DNA of 64,000 nucleotides from Barnesiella sp. WM24 (GTDB lineage: Bacteria > Bacteroidota > Bacteroidia > Bacteroidales > Muribaculaceae). The translations under genes and the position numbers were made by a program. Location of the stretch: positions 124,001-188,000 of the forward strand of contig NZ_SPPC01000004.1 of assembly GCF_004570975.1 (NCBI RefSeq), in the 5' to 3' direction. The notes beneath the pieces were generated by a model. That model had not been told where the DNA came from. It saw only the letters and a program-made list of their open reading frames with translations, and searched no databases. Below, one piece after another: positions 53,109-63,372 of the stretch (positions are counted from its first letter, which is position 1; the number at the start of each line of letters is the position of its first letter).

Positions 53109-54465
53109 TTGCCGATGTTTTTATCCATCCGTCATGAGTAAAGTCGCAGTTTCGCCATCCGTCCTCGATGCGGACATAAGTATCTTTAATCTTCTTTTCA
53201 GTCCAGTCAGCTATGATTTTCGCTTTCTGAGCCTCTTCATACATGCCTTTAATCATCTGGTAGTCATCGCTGAGATTAGCGCGGTGTCCCTCAATGCGGT
53301 TGGTAAGCTTCACTATCGCCACTATGTCGCGGTTACGCTTGGGGTCTTTCATGATGAAAGGCTTTGAAAGCTCGCCCACCTGCAACTTGCTCACCTCGCG
53401 GCTCACCTCCTGAGGAAGCTGCGACATCTCAAAGCGGGTAGTACCGGTATTGTCATTTACCATTACACCTCGGTTATTTCGCGTATCCTTGTCCTGCGAA
53501 ACATATGGTATGGCTTCCTCAAAGGTAAACTTTTCTGCAAGAATTTCAGCTCTCACTGTGTCAAGACGATGTACAGCCTCGGTGAGGTCCTTGTCACTCA
53601 CCTTCGGACGAAGCAGGATGTGACGGGTATTGATACGGTCACCACGCTTCTCGATAAGCTGTATGATATGGAATCCATATTCTGTCTCCACGATTTTCGA
53701 CACCTTCTTCGGGTCGTTGAGGTTGAACGCCACGGCTGCATACTCAGGCACAAGCTGTCCCTTTCCCATAAATCCAAGTTCACCTCCGCGTATAGAACTG
53801 CCGTCTTCCGAATAGAGGATGGCAAGAGTGGAGAAATCTGACTCACCTTTGTTAATACGGTCGGCAAAGTCGCGCAATCGTGACTTGACCTCATCTATCT
53901 CCTCACGAGGGATGACCGGATTAAGCGTCATAATCTGAGTCTCCACCTGAAGCGGTACAAACGGGATTGAGTCGGCAGGCAACGATGAAAAATACTTTCT
54001 TACATCAGAAGGAGTCACTTTCAGATGATCGGTAAGCGACTTCTGCACCTGCGACACTTTATAATTGTTACGCATTGCATCCATCATCGTCTCCCTTATT
54101 TCGGGCAACGGACGACGATAAAACTCCTCAAGCTTTTCCTGAGTGCCGAGGTTGGCAATCATCATGTTGATTCGGCGGTCAACCTCCATTGCGACCATTC
54201 CGTCCTGCACCTCCACAGAGTCCAGTTCAGCCTGATGGAGAAACAGCTTCTCCACGGCAAGCTTCTCGGGGATGACACAATAAGGGTCGCCGTTGATGTC
54301 GGCACGCTCGTATAGCATCGTCTGATACACCTCCTCTACCTCCGACTTGTAGATAGGCTCATCACCGATCCACCACGCCACTTCTTCAGCTATATTGTTC
54401 TGAGCGACGGTAACTACCGCCGCAGCGCCTAACGCACATAATGTAATAGTTCTGGTAAGTCTCAC
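53098..54465 (-). CDS. SurA-like peptidyl-prolyl isomerase
   Basis: The 455-aa protein has a signal peptide (MRLTRTITLCALGAAAVVTVAQ), a SurA N-terminal chaperone region (VAWWIGDEPIYKSEVEE) and parvulin domains. The first is VETQIMTLNPVIPREEI...GGELGFMGKGQLVPEYAAVAFNL...YGFHIIQLIEKRGDR, and a weaker second is INTRHILLRPKVSD. It should fold outer-membrane proteins in the periplasm. Confidence 0.9.
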   Translation of the reverse strand: MRLTRTITLCALGAAAVVTVAQNNIAEEVAWWIGDEPIYKSEVEEVYQTMLYERADINGDPYCVIPEKLAVEKLFLHQAELDSVEVQDGMVAMEVDRRINMMIANLGTQEKLEEFYRRPLPEIRETMMDAMRNNYKVSQVQKSLTDHLKVTPSDVRKYFSSLPADSIPFVPLQVETQIMTLNPVIPREEIDEVKSRLRDFADRINKGESDFSTLAILYSEDGSSIRGGELGFMGKGQLVPEYAAVAFNLNDPKKVSKIVETEYGFHIIQLIEKRGDRINTRHILLRPKVSDKDLTEAVHRLDTVRAEILAEKFTFEEAIPYVSQDKDTRNNRGVMVNDNTGTTRFEMSQLPQEVSREVSKLQVGELSKPFIMKDPKRNRDIVAIVKLTNRIEGHRANLSDDYQMIKGMYEEAQKAKIIADWTEKKIKDTYVRIEDGWRNCDFTHDGWIKTSASEK

Positions 54466-54485
54466 GTTTATATTCTGTTTTTTAT

Positions 54486-55388
54486 TTATTCAGTAATCAT
54501 TGACGAACCGGCAACGCCAAGCTCCATATTAAGCTCTACATCTCCGTTTTTAAGCCCTTCCTCATAGAGTCGCTGCCGCAGACGGCGGTCATATTCAAGG
54601 CGCATGCTCCCGGCGATATATTCGCGTATATTATCTTTCACCGATTCAAAGGGGGCGGGCTCGCCCTTTGGCAACACCCGGATGACCTTAAGCATATAGA
54701 CATAGCCATTGCGCGACATCTCCATGACTTTATTCCATCCCGACAACATTTCCGGCGAAGCGTCAAAATCAAGAGGCATGCGCCCGGCTATCCTGTTCCA
54801 GTCCACCCAGTCATCGGCAAAGTAGTCATACTCCATGACCTTGGAATTGTCAAAATGGTATTTTTCAAGATTATCGAGGTCATCCTCGCTTCCCGACTTT
54901 ACCCATTTCCTGACATCGGCGATACGCTCCGCATTGTCAGGCAACTTCACATAGATGCCTTTTATAAGCGGAGCATCAAGTCTGAACTCATCCTTGTGAC
55001 GGTCATAATATGCCTGCAGACTGTCGGCAGAAAGCTCTTCGGGCATATTCTGCTCATACATAAGCCGCCTATACTCCATCATCACAAGCTCATTACGGTA
55101 ATCGCTGACCTTCTCCTCTATCTCGGAGAGGTCGGGAATATTTCGTGCCGCCACCTCACCGATTATACGCGAGTCAATCCATTGACGCACGTAGGCATTG
55201 ACAAATCTCAGACTGTCGGCGGAACTAAGACCGTAAGGCACTTTCTCTTTCAGTTCGGGAAGTGTAAGCACAGTCTTGCCGACCCTCGCCACAACATCGT
55301 CACGGTTGACAGCAGAGTCACCGCCTCCCCCGCAAGAAGCGAGGCAGGCGGCAATAATCATTATAGCGGCTGGCTTCAGATATGTCAT
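54486..55388 (-). CDS. SurA-N-like lipoprotein without clear isomerase domain
   Basis: The 300-aa lipoprotein (signal ending in CLASC) starts like SurA (VVARVGKTVLTLPELKEKVP). It continues with helices and ends ...VYMLKVIRVLPKGEPAPFESVKDNIREYI, as a chaperone domain around a degenerate parvulin does. The usual isomerase signature GGxLGW is absent. It lies between two clear SurA-like genes. Confidence 0.75.
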   Translation of the reverse strand: MTYLKPAAIMIIAACLASCGGGGDSAVNRDDVVARVGKTVLTLPELKEKVPYGLSSADSLRFVNAYVRQWIDSRIIGEVAARNIPDLSEIEEKVSDYRNELVMMEYRRLMYEQNMPEELSADSLQAYYDRHKDEFRLDAPLIKGIYVKLPDNAERIADVRKWVKSGSEDDLDNLEKYHFDNSKVMEYDYFADDWVDWNRIAGRMPLDFDASPEMLSGWNKVMEMSRNGYVYMLKVIRVLPKGEPAPFESVKDNIREYIAGSMRLEYDRRLRQRLYEEGLKNGDVELNMELGVAGSSMITE

Positions 55389-55434
55389 ATATTATGCCGA
55401 TTGTCAATCGACATCAAAATTACTAAATTTTCGG

Positions 55435-57363
55435 CTATTGCAGTTTTTTTAATGCTTTTTTATTAACTTTTACAGGATATTTTGATTTCAGTCCGTCGAC
55501 CCACTGCTTTTCGAGCTCAGCCTGATAGTCGGCAATGACAGCGCCCCTCACATCAGCAGCCTCACGCGGGGCATCAATCATCTCTCCGCCATAAACCTCC
55601 GCACGCTTCCACACTCCGCGCATCTCAGGTTCCGGGGCATTGAACACAAGCCAGTCAACCATCTTATTGTCGCCCTTGCCGGCGAGCACACGCTCAGCGC
55701 GCGCCATGTGCTTGAAACGCTCCCTCAACTGTGACGACAATGAGTCAACGGCAGGATTTGTTTTAAGAAAATCATTGACCAGCGCCGCTACCGAATCGTT
55801 TACGCTATACACGATGTAGCCTTTATATTTGGGGGCATCCCAGGCATACTTGTCACGATGAGACTCAAAATAGCGCTCCTGACCTTCCTTATCGGCCGAT
55901 GCGCGGTTCCATACTTCATCATTTGAAATCTCAAACAACAGCATGCCATCATGATATTCATTGAGAAGATTACGGAAATCGGTATCTTTTTCAGCTATGC
56001 GTGCAATTTCAGTGTCTATTACCATTTCATCAGTAATGGCAGCTATCATAGCTTTGATGTAGGTCTCCGCCTCGGCGACACCCATAGCAGGCTTAGGCAT
56101 AGGCTTTGCCAGCAGGTTTACTGTGCTGAATACATTGCCGTTGACCTCTCCAAGCACAACCGGATAGGCGTTGAACGTAGCGACAATCGACGAGTCAAGT
56201 GAGCCATGATCCTTTATCGCAGCCATGAGCGAGGCAACATTGTCATCATACACCTTTGCGCCAAATTCCTTGCCAAGCTGCTCAAGACGCTTTTTACGGG
56301 GAAGACGGTCTCTGCCGTCACGCTTCATCATTGCCGTGATTTTTTCACGCGCCTCGTCAAGCGAGGGCACATCGCGCGAGTCAATACGGTTTATGATATG
56401 GTAGCCATAAGATGTGGCAAACGGCTTGGAGATGCCTCCGTTTTCAAGTGAGAAAGCCACGTTTTCAAATTCCGGTACCATCATTCCGGCACCAAACCAA
56501 GGCAACATTCCGCCCTCTTTTGCCGACCCGGGGTCTTCGCTGTCACGAGCCGCGACCTCGGCAAAATCAGCTCCTGCCACTATCAGTTCATAGATCGAGT
56601 CAATCTGCGCCTTTGCAAGTTGAGAGCCGGCTTCATCCTTTCCACGGGTAAGCTTCAGGATATGACGCGCGAGAACCTCCCCACGTGACGGACGCTCACC
56701 TTCGACACGCACGATATGGTAACCGAACGGACTTTCAATCACCTCCGAGATTTCACCTACCGGAGTCTCATAAGCGGCATTTTCAAATGCGTAAGGATAC
56801 CTTCCCGCCATAATCCAGCCAAGCTCGCCGCCATTGGAGCGCGCGGAGCGGTCGATGGAATAGCGACGCGCTACGTCGGCAAAATCACCGCCAGCCAATA
56901 TTACAGAGCGAAGACTGTCAAGAGTGGCACGACGTGCCTCCGCCTCTGACGGCGACCTCCCCTTGTCAATCATCACATGGCTTACCTTTACCTCTTTTGA
57001 CATGTGGGAATACGCTTCGTTTATAAGGCGCTCTTCCTCATCCTTGTCATATAGATACGGCTCGGCAAGTTCATTTCTGTATTTCGTAAATTCTGCCTTG
57101 AAAGCAGCGGTAGTGTCAATTCCCGCAGCCTCGGCGGCAGCAACTTTAAGCTTATATATCTTAAACAGCTCGGCATAGTCCCCTACACTCATCGGGGTCA
57201 TCTGCTGACCGTTATTTTTATTATAAAGATATTCAAACTCACTCAAAGGCACTTTTTTGCCGGCGACCGTCATCACTGTCGGGTCATTATCCTTTGCTGT
57301 CGCGGGCGCAAGGGCAAGCACTCCAAGCGCAACTACCGCAATCCCTTTTCGCATTGTCATCAT
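55435..57363 (-). CDS. Peptidyl-prolyl isomerase with two parvulin domains
   Basis: The 642-aa exported protein has a signal peptide and two complete PpiC domains: VSHVMIDKG...GGELGWIMAGRYPYAFENAAY...SPFGYHIVRVE and ARHILKLTRG...GGMLPWFGAGMMVPEFENVAF...YGYHIINRID. A long C-terminal extension of about 300 residues lacks known motifs. Its -7 box is at 57397-57404. Confidence 0.9.
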   Translation of the reverse strand: MMTMRKGIAVVALGVLALAPATAKDNDPTVMTVAGKKVPLSEFEYLYNKNNGQQMTPMSVGDYAELFKIYKLKVAAAEAAGIDTTAAFKAEFTKYRNELAEPYLYDKDEEERLINEAYSHMSKEVKVSHVMIDKGRSPSEAEARRATLDSLRSVILAGGDFADVARRYSIDRSARSNGGELGWIMAGRYPYAFENAAYETPVGEISEVIESPFGYHIVRVEGERPSRGEVLARHILKLTRGKDEAGSQLAKAQIDSIYELIVAGADFAEVAARDSEDPGSAKEGGMLPWFGAGMMVPEFENVAFSLENGGISKPFATSYGYHIINRIDSRDVPSLDEAREKITAMMKRDGRDRLPRKKRLEQLGKEFGAKVYDDNVASLMAAIKDHGSLDSSIVATFNAYPVVLGEVNGNVFSTVNLLAKPMPKPAMGVAEAETYIKAMIAAITDEMVIDTEIARIAEKDTDFRNLLNEYHDGMLLFEISNDEVWNRASADKEGQERYFESHRDKYAWDAPKYKGYIVYSVNDSVAALVNDFLKTNPAVDSLSSQLRERFKHMARAERVLAGKGDNKMVDWLVFNAPEPEMRGVWKRAEVYGGEMIDAPREAADVRGAVIADYQAELEKQWVDGLKSKYPVKVNKKALKKLQ

Positions 57364-57395
57364 GTGATTGATTTATATGTGTATTAGTATAAAAA

Positions 57396-57439
57396 GCAAA
57401 GATATAACGCGGGGACAATGCCCTGTATTATATCTTTGC
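57396..57439 (-). terminator. guaB terminator, overlapping the next promoter
   Basis: A 12-bp perfect inverted repeat (57396-57407 with 57428-57439) with a GC-rich inner part is followed on the minus strand by TTTTTATAC. The -7 box of the next gene lies within its 3' arm. Confidence 0.65.
57397..57404 (-). promoter_or_regulatory. -7 box for the SurA-like cluster
   Basis: TATCTTTG on the minus strand, 34 bp before the start of the two-parvulin gene. Confidence 0.6.
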
Positions 57440-57468
57440 GAACATATTCTGATGAATTCCCTTCAATT

Positions 57469-58995
<1,527 letters not shown>

Positions 58996-59059
58996 TTAAA
59001 AATCCTGCAAGTAAAATCTATCTAAAATTTTCCCGTGACTCCCATGACTCCTTATGGGG

Positions 59060-60532
59060 TTAAGTGTCTTTTATTTCCCAATGGCCGCCTTTCTTTGGAC
59101 CAATACGCTTTATTAGATGTGACATTTTAACAATCTCACGATCTATTGTCGGAGCACTCACCCCGATTGCTTTAGCTATTGAATCAAGACTAATTGTAGG
59201 ATCCTCCTGTATTAATTCGAGGATATTGTGCTGACGTTGAGATATATTTTTAGCATCATTTTTAGCATCATTTTTAGCATCATTTTTAGCATCATTTTTA
59301 GCATCATTCCCACTTACAGGGACATCATTGTCTTCTGTCTTTCGCTGTATGGCAGATTTAAGGGGGAAGGAGACGGTGGCGATGGTGCGGTCGCTTTCGA
59401 TGGTGGGGCGTGTGCCTGTCAGGGTCTCCCAGCTTGCGAGTTTGTTCATGCCGTATCCGGCGTTTTCGGCAATGCCTACAAAACGGAAGAGTTTGGCAAT
59501 GGTCGGATTGCGGAGTTTAGAGTATATTTTGCCAAGTATATCCTTTACGGGGAGAGGGAAAGCTCCACCGTTCATAAACTCGATGTGGTCGGTATATACG
59601 CGGATACAGGAGCGCAACGAATCAAAGTGATCGCAGTGCATTACCATGTTGGCGAGGGCTTCGCGGAGAACCTTGTATTGGCTCTCATCTGTCGTAGCAA
59701 ATCCATCGTCTTTGATATGTATGGGCGCATCAACAAGTGTTCGGAAACGGCGCAGAATAATCTGCACTGCCTCCCAAATGTTGTCTTGCTCCGGAATACG
59801 GTAGGTGTATCTCACTTCTGCCTGTTGGATAGTCGGGCCCGGAATCTCTATGTAGTCAACGCAAAATGTCGGCACATAGCGAAGGACGTAAGGTGCTTTA
59901 CCGAACATCAGGAGTCCGGCATACGTGAGCAATCCATTTCGGGTGATGTTGACCTGTTCGCAGAATTCAACATCATCCACCTCTCGGAGGTTGACAAGAT
60001 TCTGTGTCTGGCTAAGTGCATACCTGTAACTTTTTAGAGTATTGAGATTAAGCATATCAATACTTGTGTCGGGTATTGTCTCCTCGGTTTTCTTACCGAA
60101 GGATTGGTTGCGGAACATAGCCCGTATCTCTCCCTCAGTTGCCCTTTGGTCTCCGCTACCCATTCGGATGAATGTGTTGATGGGACTGCCGAAATAGACG
60201 GGCTTCAAATCAACTTCCGGCACATAGAACGCAAGAAGTTTCTTGCCGTCAATGTCGTATTGCTTAGAGGTAACTGCCAATCTCTGATTGAATTTCTCTG
60301 AGCGCAGAGTACCAAGAAAATCCTGTTCAAGTTTCTCAATGTTATCCACACCTTGAATCTCGAATGTCTTGCCGGATTGTTTCACTCCGAGCACAATCCA
60401 TCCGCCGGAGGTATTTGAGAACGCGCTTACGCTTTCCCAGATATTCTTCGGCAATTCAGATTTTGCAGCCTTGACTTCAAAATCCTCCCATTCTATGTCA
60501 TGCAGCTTTGCTACAAGCTCATCCTTTGTCAT
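59060..60532 (-). CDS. AlbA_2 (Schlafen-type) DNA-binding ATPase-like regulator
   Basis: The 490-aa protein has an N-terminal AlbA_2 domain (EWEDFEVKAAKSELPKN, NTSGGWIVLGVKQSGKTFEIQGVD). A HATPase_c_4 region follows (YKVLREALANMVMHCDHFD, MNGGAFPLPVKD, GIAENAGYGMNKL), and then a C-terminal winged helix (HNILELIQEDPTISLDSIAKAIGVSAPTIDREI). A run of NDAK repeats links the last two. These proteins are probable transcription regulators; they are often found in accessory DNA. Confidence 0.88.
   Translation of the reverse strand: MTKDELVAKLHDIEWEDFEVKAAKSELPKNIWESVSAFSNTSGGWIVLGVKQSGKTFEIQGVDNIEKLEQDFLGTLRSEKFNQRLAVTSKQYDIDGKKLLAFYVPEVDLKPVYFGSPINTFIRMGSGDQRATEGEIRAMFRNQSFGKKTEETIPDTSIDMLNLNTLKSYRYALSQTQNLVNLREVDDVEFCEQVNITRNGLLTYAGLLMFGKAPYVLRYVPTFCVDYIEIPGPTIQQAEVRYTYRIPEQDNIWEAVQIILRRFRTLVDAPIHIKDDGFATTDESQYKVLREALANMVMHCDHFDSLRSCIRVYTDHIEFMNGGAFPLPVKDILGKIYSKLRNPTIAKLFRFVGIAENAGYGMNKLASWETLTGTRPTIESDRTIATVSFPLKSAIQRKTEDNDVPVSGNDAKNDAKNDAKNDAKNDAKNISQRQHNILELIQEDPTISLDSIAKAIGVSAPTIDREIVKMSHLIKRIGPKKGGHWEIKDT
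59252..59308 (-). repeat. 12-bp tandem repeat in the AlbA_2 gene
   Basis: AGCATCATTTTT (plus strand) repeats four times exactly plus a partial fifth copy, encoding repeated N-D-A-K. A unit of 12 bp changes linker length without shifting frame. Confidence 0.9.
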
Positions 60533-60568
60533 TTCAACTGCAATTGTATAATCGCGAGTGGAAACTTA

Positions 60569-60595
60569 GCGAATGTCGGTCGAAGACCGTTTCGC
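60569..60595 (-). promoter_or_regulatory. Leader hairpin of the AlbA_2 gene
   Basis: GCGAA/TTCGC and CGGTC/GACCG (60569-60573/60591-60595 and 60577-60581/60585-60589) form a two-part hairpin in the leader between the -7 box and the start codon. It may affect translation; nothing shows it does. Confidence 0.45.
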
Positions 60596-60621
60596 GATGC
60601 CATCGGCAAAGTTATCCATCG

Positions 60622-60629
60622 CAAAATTA
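60622..60629 (-). promoter_or_regulatory. -7 box for the AlbA_2 gene
   Basis: TAATTTTG on the minus strand, 89 bp before the start codon. Confidence 0.55.
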
Positions 60630-60705
60630 CGAAAAATCCGTTAATAAACCGCTATGTTTGAGTATGAAACACCCAATATTGAGGCAATTAGACAATAATT
60701 TTTCT

Positions 60706-60812
60706 TTTCCTCAGCAACTCCGTCTTGTGCTTTATTGAGTTTGGTTTGGTTCGGGCTATATATATGCCTGATAAACTAAACCGATGTATATATAGCCGGG
60801 TAAAAGAAAAAA
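60706..60812. repeat. Nested inverted repeat in the intergenic gap
   Basis: An 11-bp perfect stem GGCTATATATA/TATATATAGCC (60754-60764/60787-60797) sits inside an outer T-rich/A-rich pairing of 10 bp (TTTTTCTTTT near 60709-60718 with AAAAGAAAAA near 60802-60812). It may terminate the minus-strand transporter transcript. The rest of the 60533-60856 gap is promoter and leader for the AlbA_2 gene. Confidence 0.6.
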
Positions 60813-60856
60813 GTTCAGATGGGTGTAGAGTTGGGTGGTGACACCTTATTGCATTA

Positions 60857-61795
60857 TCACTGCCGCTTGTTGCCGCCCGTCGCGTTGACAACAGGCACTG
60901 CCGGTTTCTTTCGGGCTCCGGCATGATTGGCGATAAGCAGCCCCGTCACTATAATGACAAATGAAACGGGCTGATACCAGTGAAATGTGTCAATCTTCAT
61001 CAACAGCGAGACGACCGTGGCGATGACAGGCACCAGATATTGATATAGCGACACAAGTTCGCTACCGATATACCTGATTGCCGGCGCCGTGACAAGATAG
61101 CAATAAAATGTCGGGAAAACGATTATAAAGCCAAGCACAGCCACGGGTGCCGGTTCCGGCTGCGCGACAAGTCTTACGCCGTGGACAGTGAAGAGCAGAG
61201 GCAGGCAGAGTATTGCGGTAAACAGGAATATCCATCTCATGAGAGTGACCGGCTTGTACTTGCGCGAAGGCTTTTCTATTATTACAAGATATGCCGCATA
61301 GCTGACTGCGCATATGACAGCAAACAGGTCACCGATAAGCTTCCCTTTCTCCACCGCCCCTCCGCCAAGTATCACAATAAGGGCACCGACAAACGCCACA
61401 CCCATTCCAAGCATTTCAAGACGATTGACACGCTCATGCATAAACAGCACATGTATCAGCACCACGAGCATAGGCTGAAACGTAAGGATGATGCTTATGT
61501 CGATAGGCGACGCAGTGTTAAACGCAAGCGAAAATACATATACAAATCCAAGCATGAACACGGAAGCGAGCATAAGCGTCCTCCGGTCACCCCGCGCTAT
61601 CTTTTCAGTTTTCACCGCCAATGATGCGAGCCACACAAGCAATGCCGCCCCAAATATACGCGCTACAGCCACTCCGGGAGCGGAAATCCATGACGGGATG
61701 AGAAACTTGTTTGCCGGCTCGTTGAATCCCCAGCATATTGCCGCCGACAGGGCAAGCAGATTGCCGATTATGATTAACCTGTGATTCTTTTCCAT
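60857..61795 (-). CDS. EamA/DMT-family transporter
   Basis: The 312-aa protein has ten hydrophobic segments in two EamA halves (LLALSAAICWGFNEPANKF... and GDLFAVICAVSYAAYLVIIEKPSRKY...). It is a metabolite exporter of unknown substrate. It starts 58 bp after the antiporter gene stop, on the same strand. Confidence 0.9.
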   Translation of the reverse strand: MEKNHRLIIIGNLLALSAAICWGFNEPANKFLIPSWISAPGVAVARIFGAALLVWLASLAVKTEKIARGDRRTLMLASVFMLGFVYVFSLAFNTASPIDISIILTFQPMLVVLIHVLFMHERVNRLEMLGMGVAFVGALIVILGGGAVEKGKLIGDLFAVICAVSYAAYLVIIEKPSRKYKPVTLMRWIFLFTAILCLPLLFTVHGVRLVAQPEPAPVAVLGFIIVFPTFYCYLVTAPAIRYIGSELVSLYQYLVPVIATVVSLLMKIDTFHWYQPVSFVIIVTGLLIANHAGARKKPAVPVVNATGGNKRQ

Positions 61796-61853
61796 TATAT
61801 CGTCTTGCTTTTACATTATTCAAGACAATATAGCGTTACCGATGGTTCACATA

Positions 61854-63347
61854 TCAACGGCGTGTGGCGACAAGCTCAGTAAGATGAGCCTCCTTTTCAG
61901 CAATCAGCAAGAGGGTGTCGCCAAGATAAAGACGCGTGTTGCCTGTAGGCACAAGATACCTTTCACCACGCTTAACCATTATCACAAGTGTTGCGGGAGG
62001 CAGAATTATGTCACGCAGGCGGTCACCATCCACAAGCAGCTCAGGCTTGACTTCGGTCTCTACCATTGCCGCCGTAATTTCATCGGGCAGGTCAAGGTTA
62101 AACTCCCTTTCCTTCACCGGCTCCTCAAGACCAAGCCATTTAGCCATGCGCGTGACCGTAGTCCCTTGTATGAGAAGCGACATGATCGTAATGAAAAACA
62201 CCATGTTAAACATGAATCTCGCATGAAGCACATCAGGCGACATCAGGGCATACGTCGCAAAGATTATGGGGACTGCGCCACGTAATCCCACCCACGACAC
62301 ATAAAGACGCGCCTTTAAAGAAAAGCGCTTGAATGGCATAAGACACAACATTACCGCAGCGGGACGTCCAATTGCAATCATGAAGACGCCAAGCAACATG
62401 CCCGGCACGAGAATGCCGGCATTCATCAGCTCATGAGGATTCACCAGGAGCCCAAGCGAGAGAAACATTATAATCTGTACAAGCCAAGTGAATCCGCCGA
62501 AGAAGGTGGTTATAGTCTTTTTCAGCGCAAGCTTCATGTTTCCCACTACAAGTCCGGCGAGATAGACGGCAAGATAACTGTTGCCGCCGACAATCTCGGT
62601 GATGGAAAATGTAAAAAAGACGCAGGCAATCATCATTACCGGATACATGAACTCATTGGCAATACGGAGCTTGTTGATTACCCACACCGAGAGATAGCCA
62701 CACATCAATCCGCAGATAACGCCTATAGACAACTGTCCTAAAAGCATGACCACAGGGTTGGACAGCAATGTGTAGCCACCGGAGGCTCCCTTGTTTTCAA
62801 TCATCGAAATCAGGATGATAACAAGCAGATATGCCATAGGGTCGTTACTTCCACTCTCCAGTTCAAGTGTAGGTTTCAGCCTCTCACGCAATCCCACGCG
62901 CGAACTGTTGAGAATAGAAAAGACTGATGCAGAATCGGTCGACGACATGACTGCGGCAAGCAACATCGACTCCTTCCAGCCAAACGCAAACTCAGGGCTC
63001 AGCCAGCGGAAAAGATAATATATGAACGAGCCGGTCATGGCAGTGGTGAGCAAGACTCCTACCGTCGCAAGCACAAGCCCGGGACCAAGTATCGGCTTTA
63101 TATCGGAAAATTTTGTATCTACTCCGCCGGAAAACAATATAATGCTTAATGAAATCATGCCTATAAACTGTACAGCCTCAGCAGAATCGAAATGGATTCC
63201 GAAGCCATCCACGCCGGCAATCATGCCTACTCCAAGGAACAACAAAAGAGCAGGCATACCGAAACGATTGCCCGCCTTGCCGACTACCACACTTATGGCA
63301 AGCAGTACGGCGACAATCAGCATTATATTATTGGCGTTTATAATCAT
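61854..63347 (-). CDS. K+/H+ (CPA1-type) antiporter with RCK_C domain
   Basis: The 497-aa protein has about 12 membrane spans with the CPA Asp region (SSTDSASVFSIL, SGSNDPMAYLLV). A C-terminal TrkA_C/RCK_C domain (RLRDIILPPATLVIMVKRGERYLVPTGNTRLYLGDTLLLIAE) is expected to sense a ligand. It matches NhaP2/CvrA-like proton antiporters. Confidence 0.92.
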   Translation of the reverse strand: MIINANNIMLIVAVLLAISVVVGKAGNRFGMPALLLFLGVGMIAGVDGFGIHFDSAEAVQFIGMISLSIILFSGGVDTKFSDIKPILGPGLVLATVGVLLTTAMTGSFIYYLFRWLSPEFAFGWKESMLLAAVMSSTDSASVFSILNSSRVGLRERLKPTLELESGSNDPMAYLLVIILISMIENKGASGGYTLLSNPVVMLLGQLSIGVICGLMCGYLSVWVINKLRIANEFMYPVMMIACVFFTFSITEIVGGNSYLAVYLAGLVVGNMKLALKKTITTFFGGFTWLVQIIMFLSLGLLVNPHELMNAGILVPGMLLGVFMIAIGRPAAVMLCLMPFKRFSLKARLYVSWVGLRGAVPIIFATYALMSPDVLHARFMFNMVFFITIMSLLIQGTTVTRMAKWLGLEEPVKEREFNLDLPDEITAAMVETEVKPELLVDGDRLRDIILPPATLVIMVKRGERYLVPTGNTRLYLGDTLLLIAEKEAHLTELVATRR

Positions 63348-63372
63348 GATTCAATGAAAGCGGTTATCATGT

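Noticed and set aside
59252-59308. Possible CRISPR-like array
   Set aside because: Units are only 12 bp, contiguous without spacers, and code for NDAK in a clear gene.
59228-60037. 269-aa open frame on the plus strand starting in FSIIFSII repeats
   Set aside because: Antisense shadow of the AlbA_2 gene and its 12-bp repeat.
60700-60815. Possible fourth copy of the leader RNA family on the minus strand (ACATCGGTT and TATATAGCC resemble copy B)
   Set aside because: It lacks the P1 sequence, the AGGC-type hairpin and the loop-upstream pairing, and it is much shorter.
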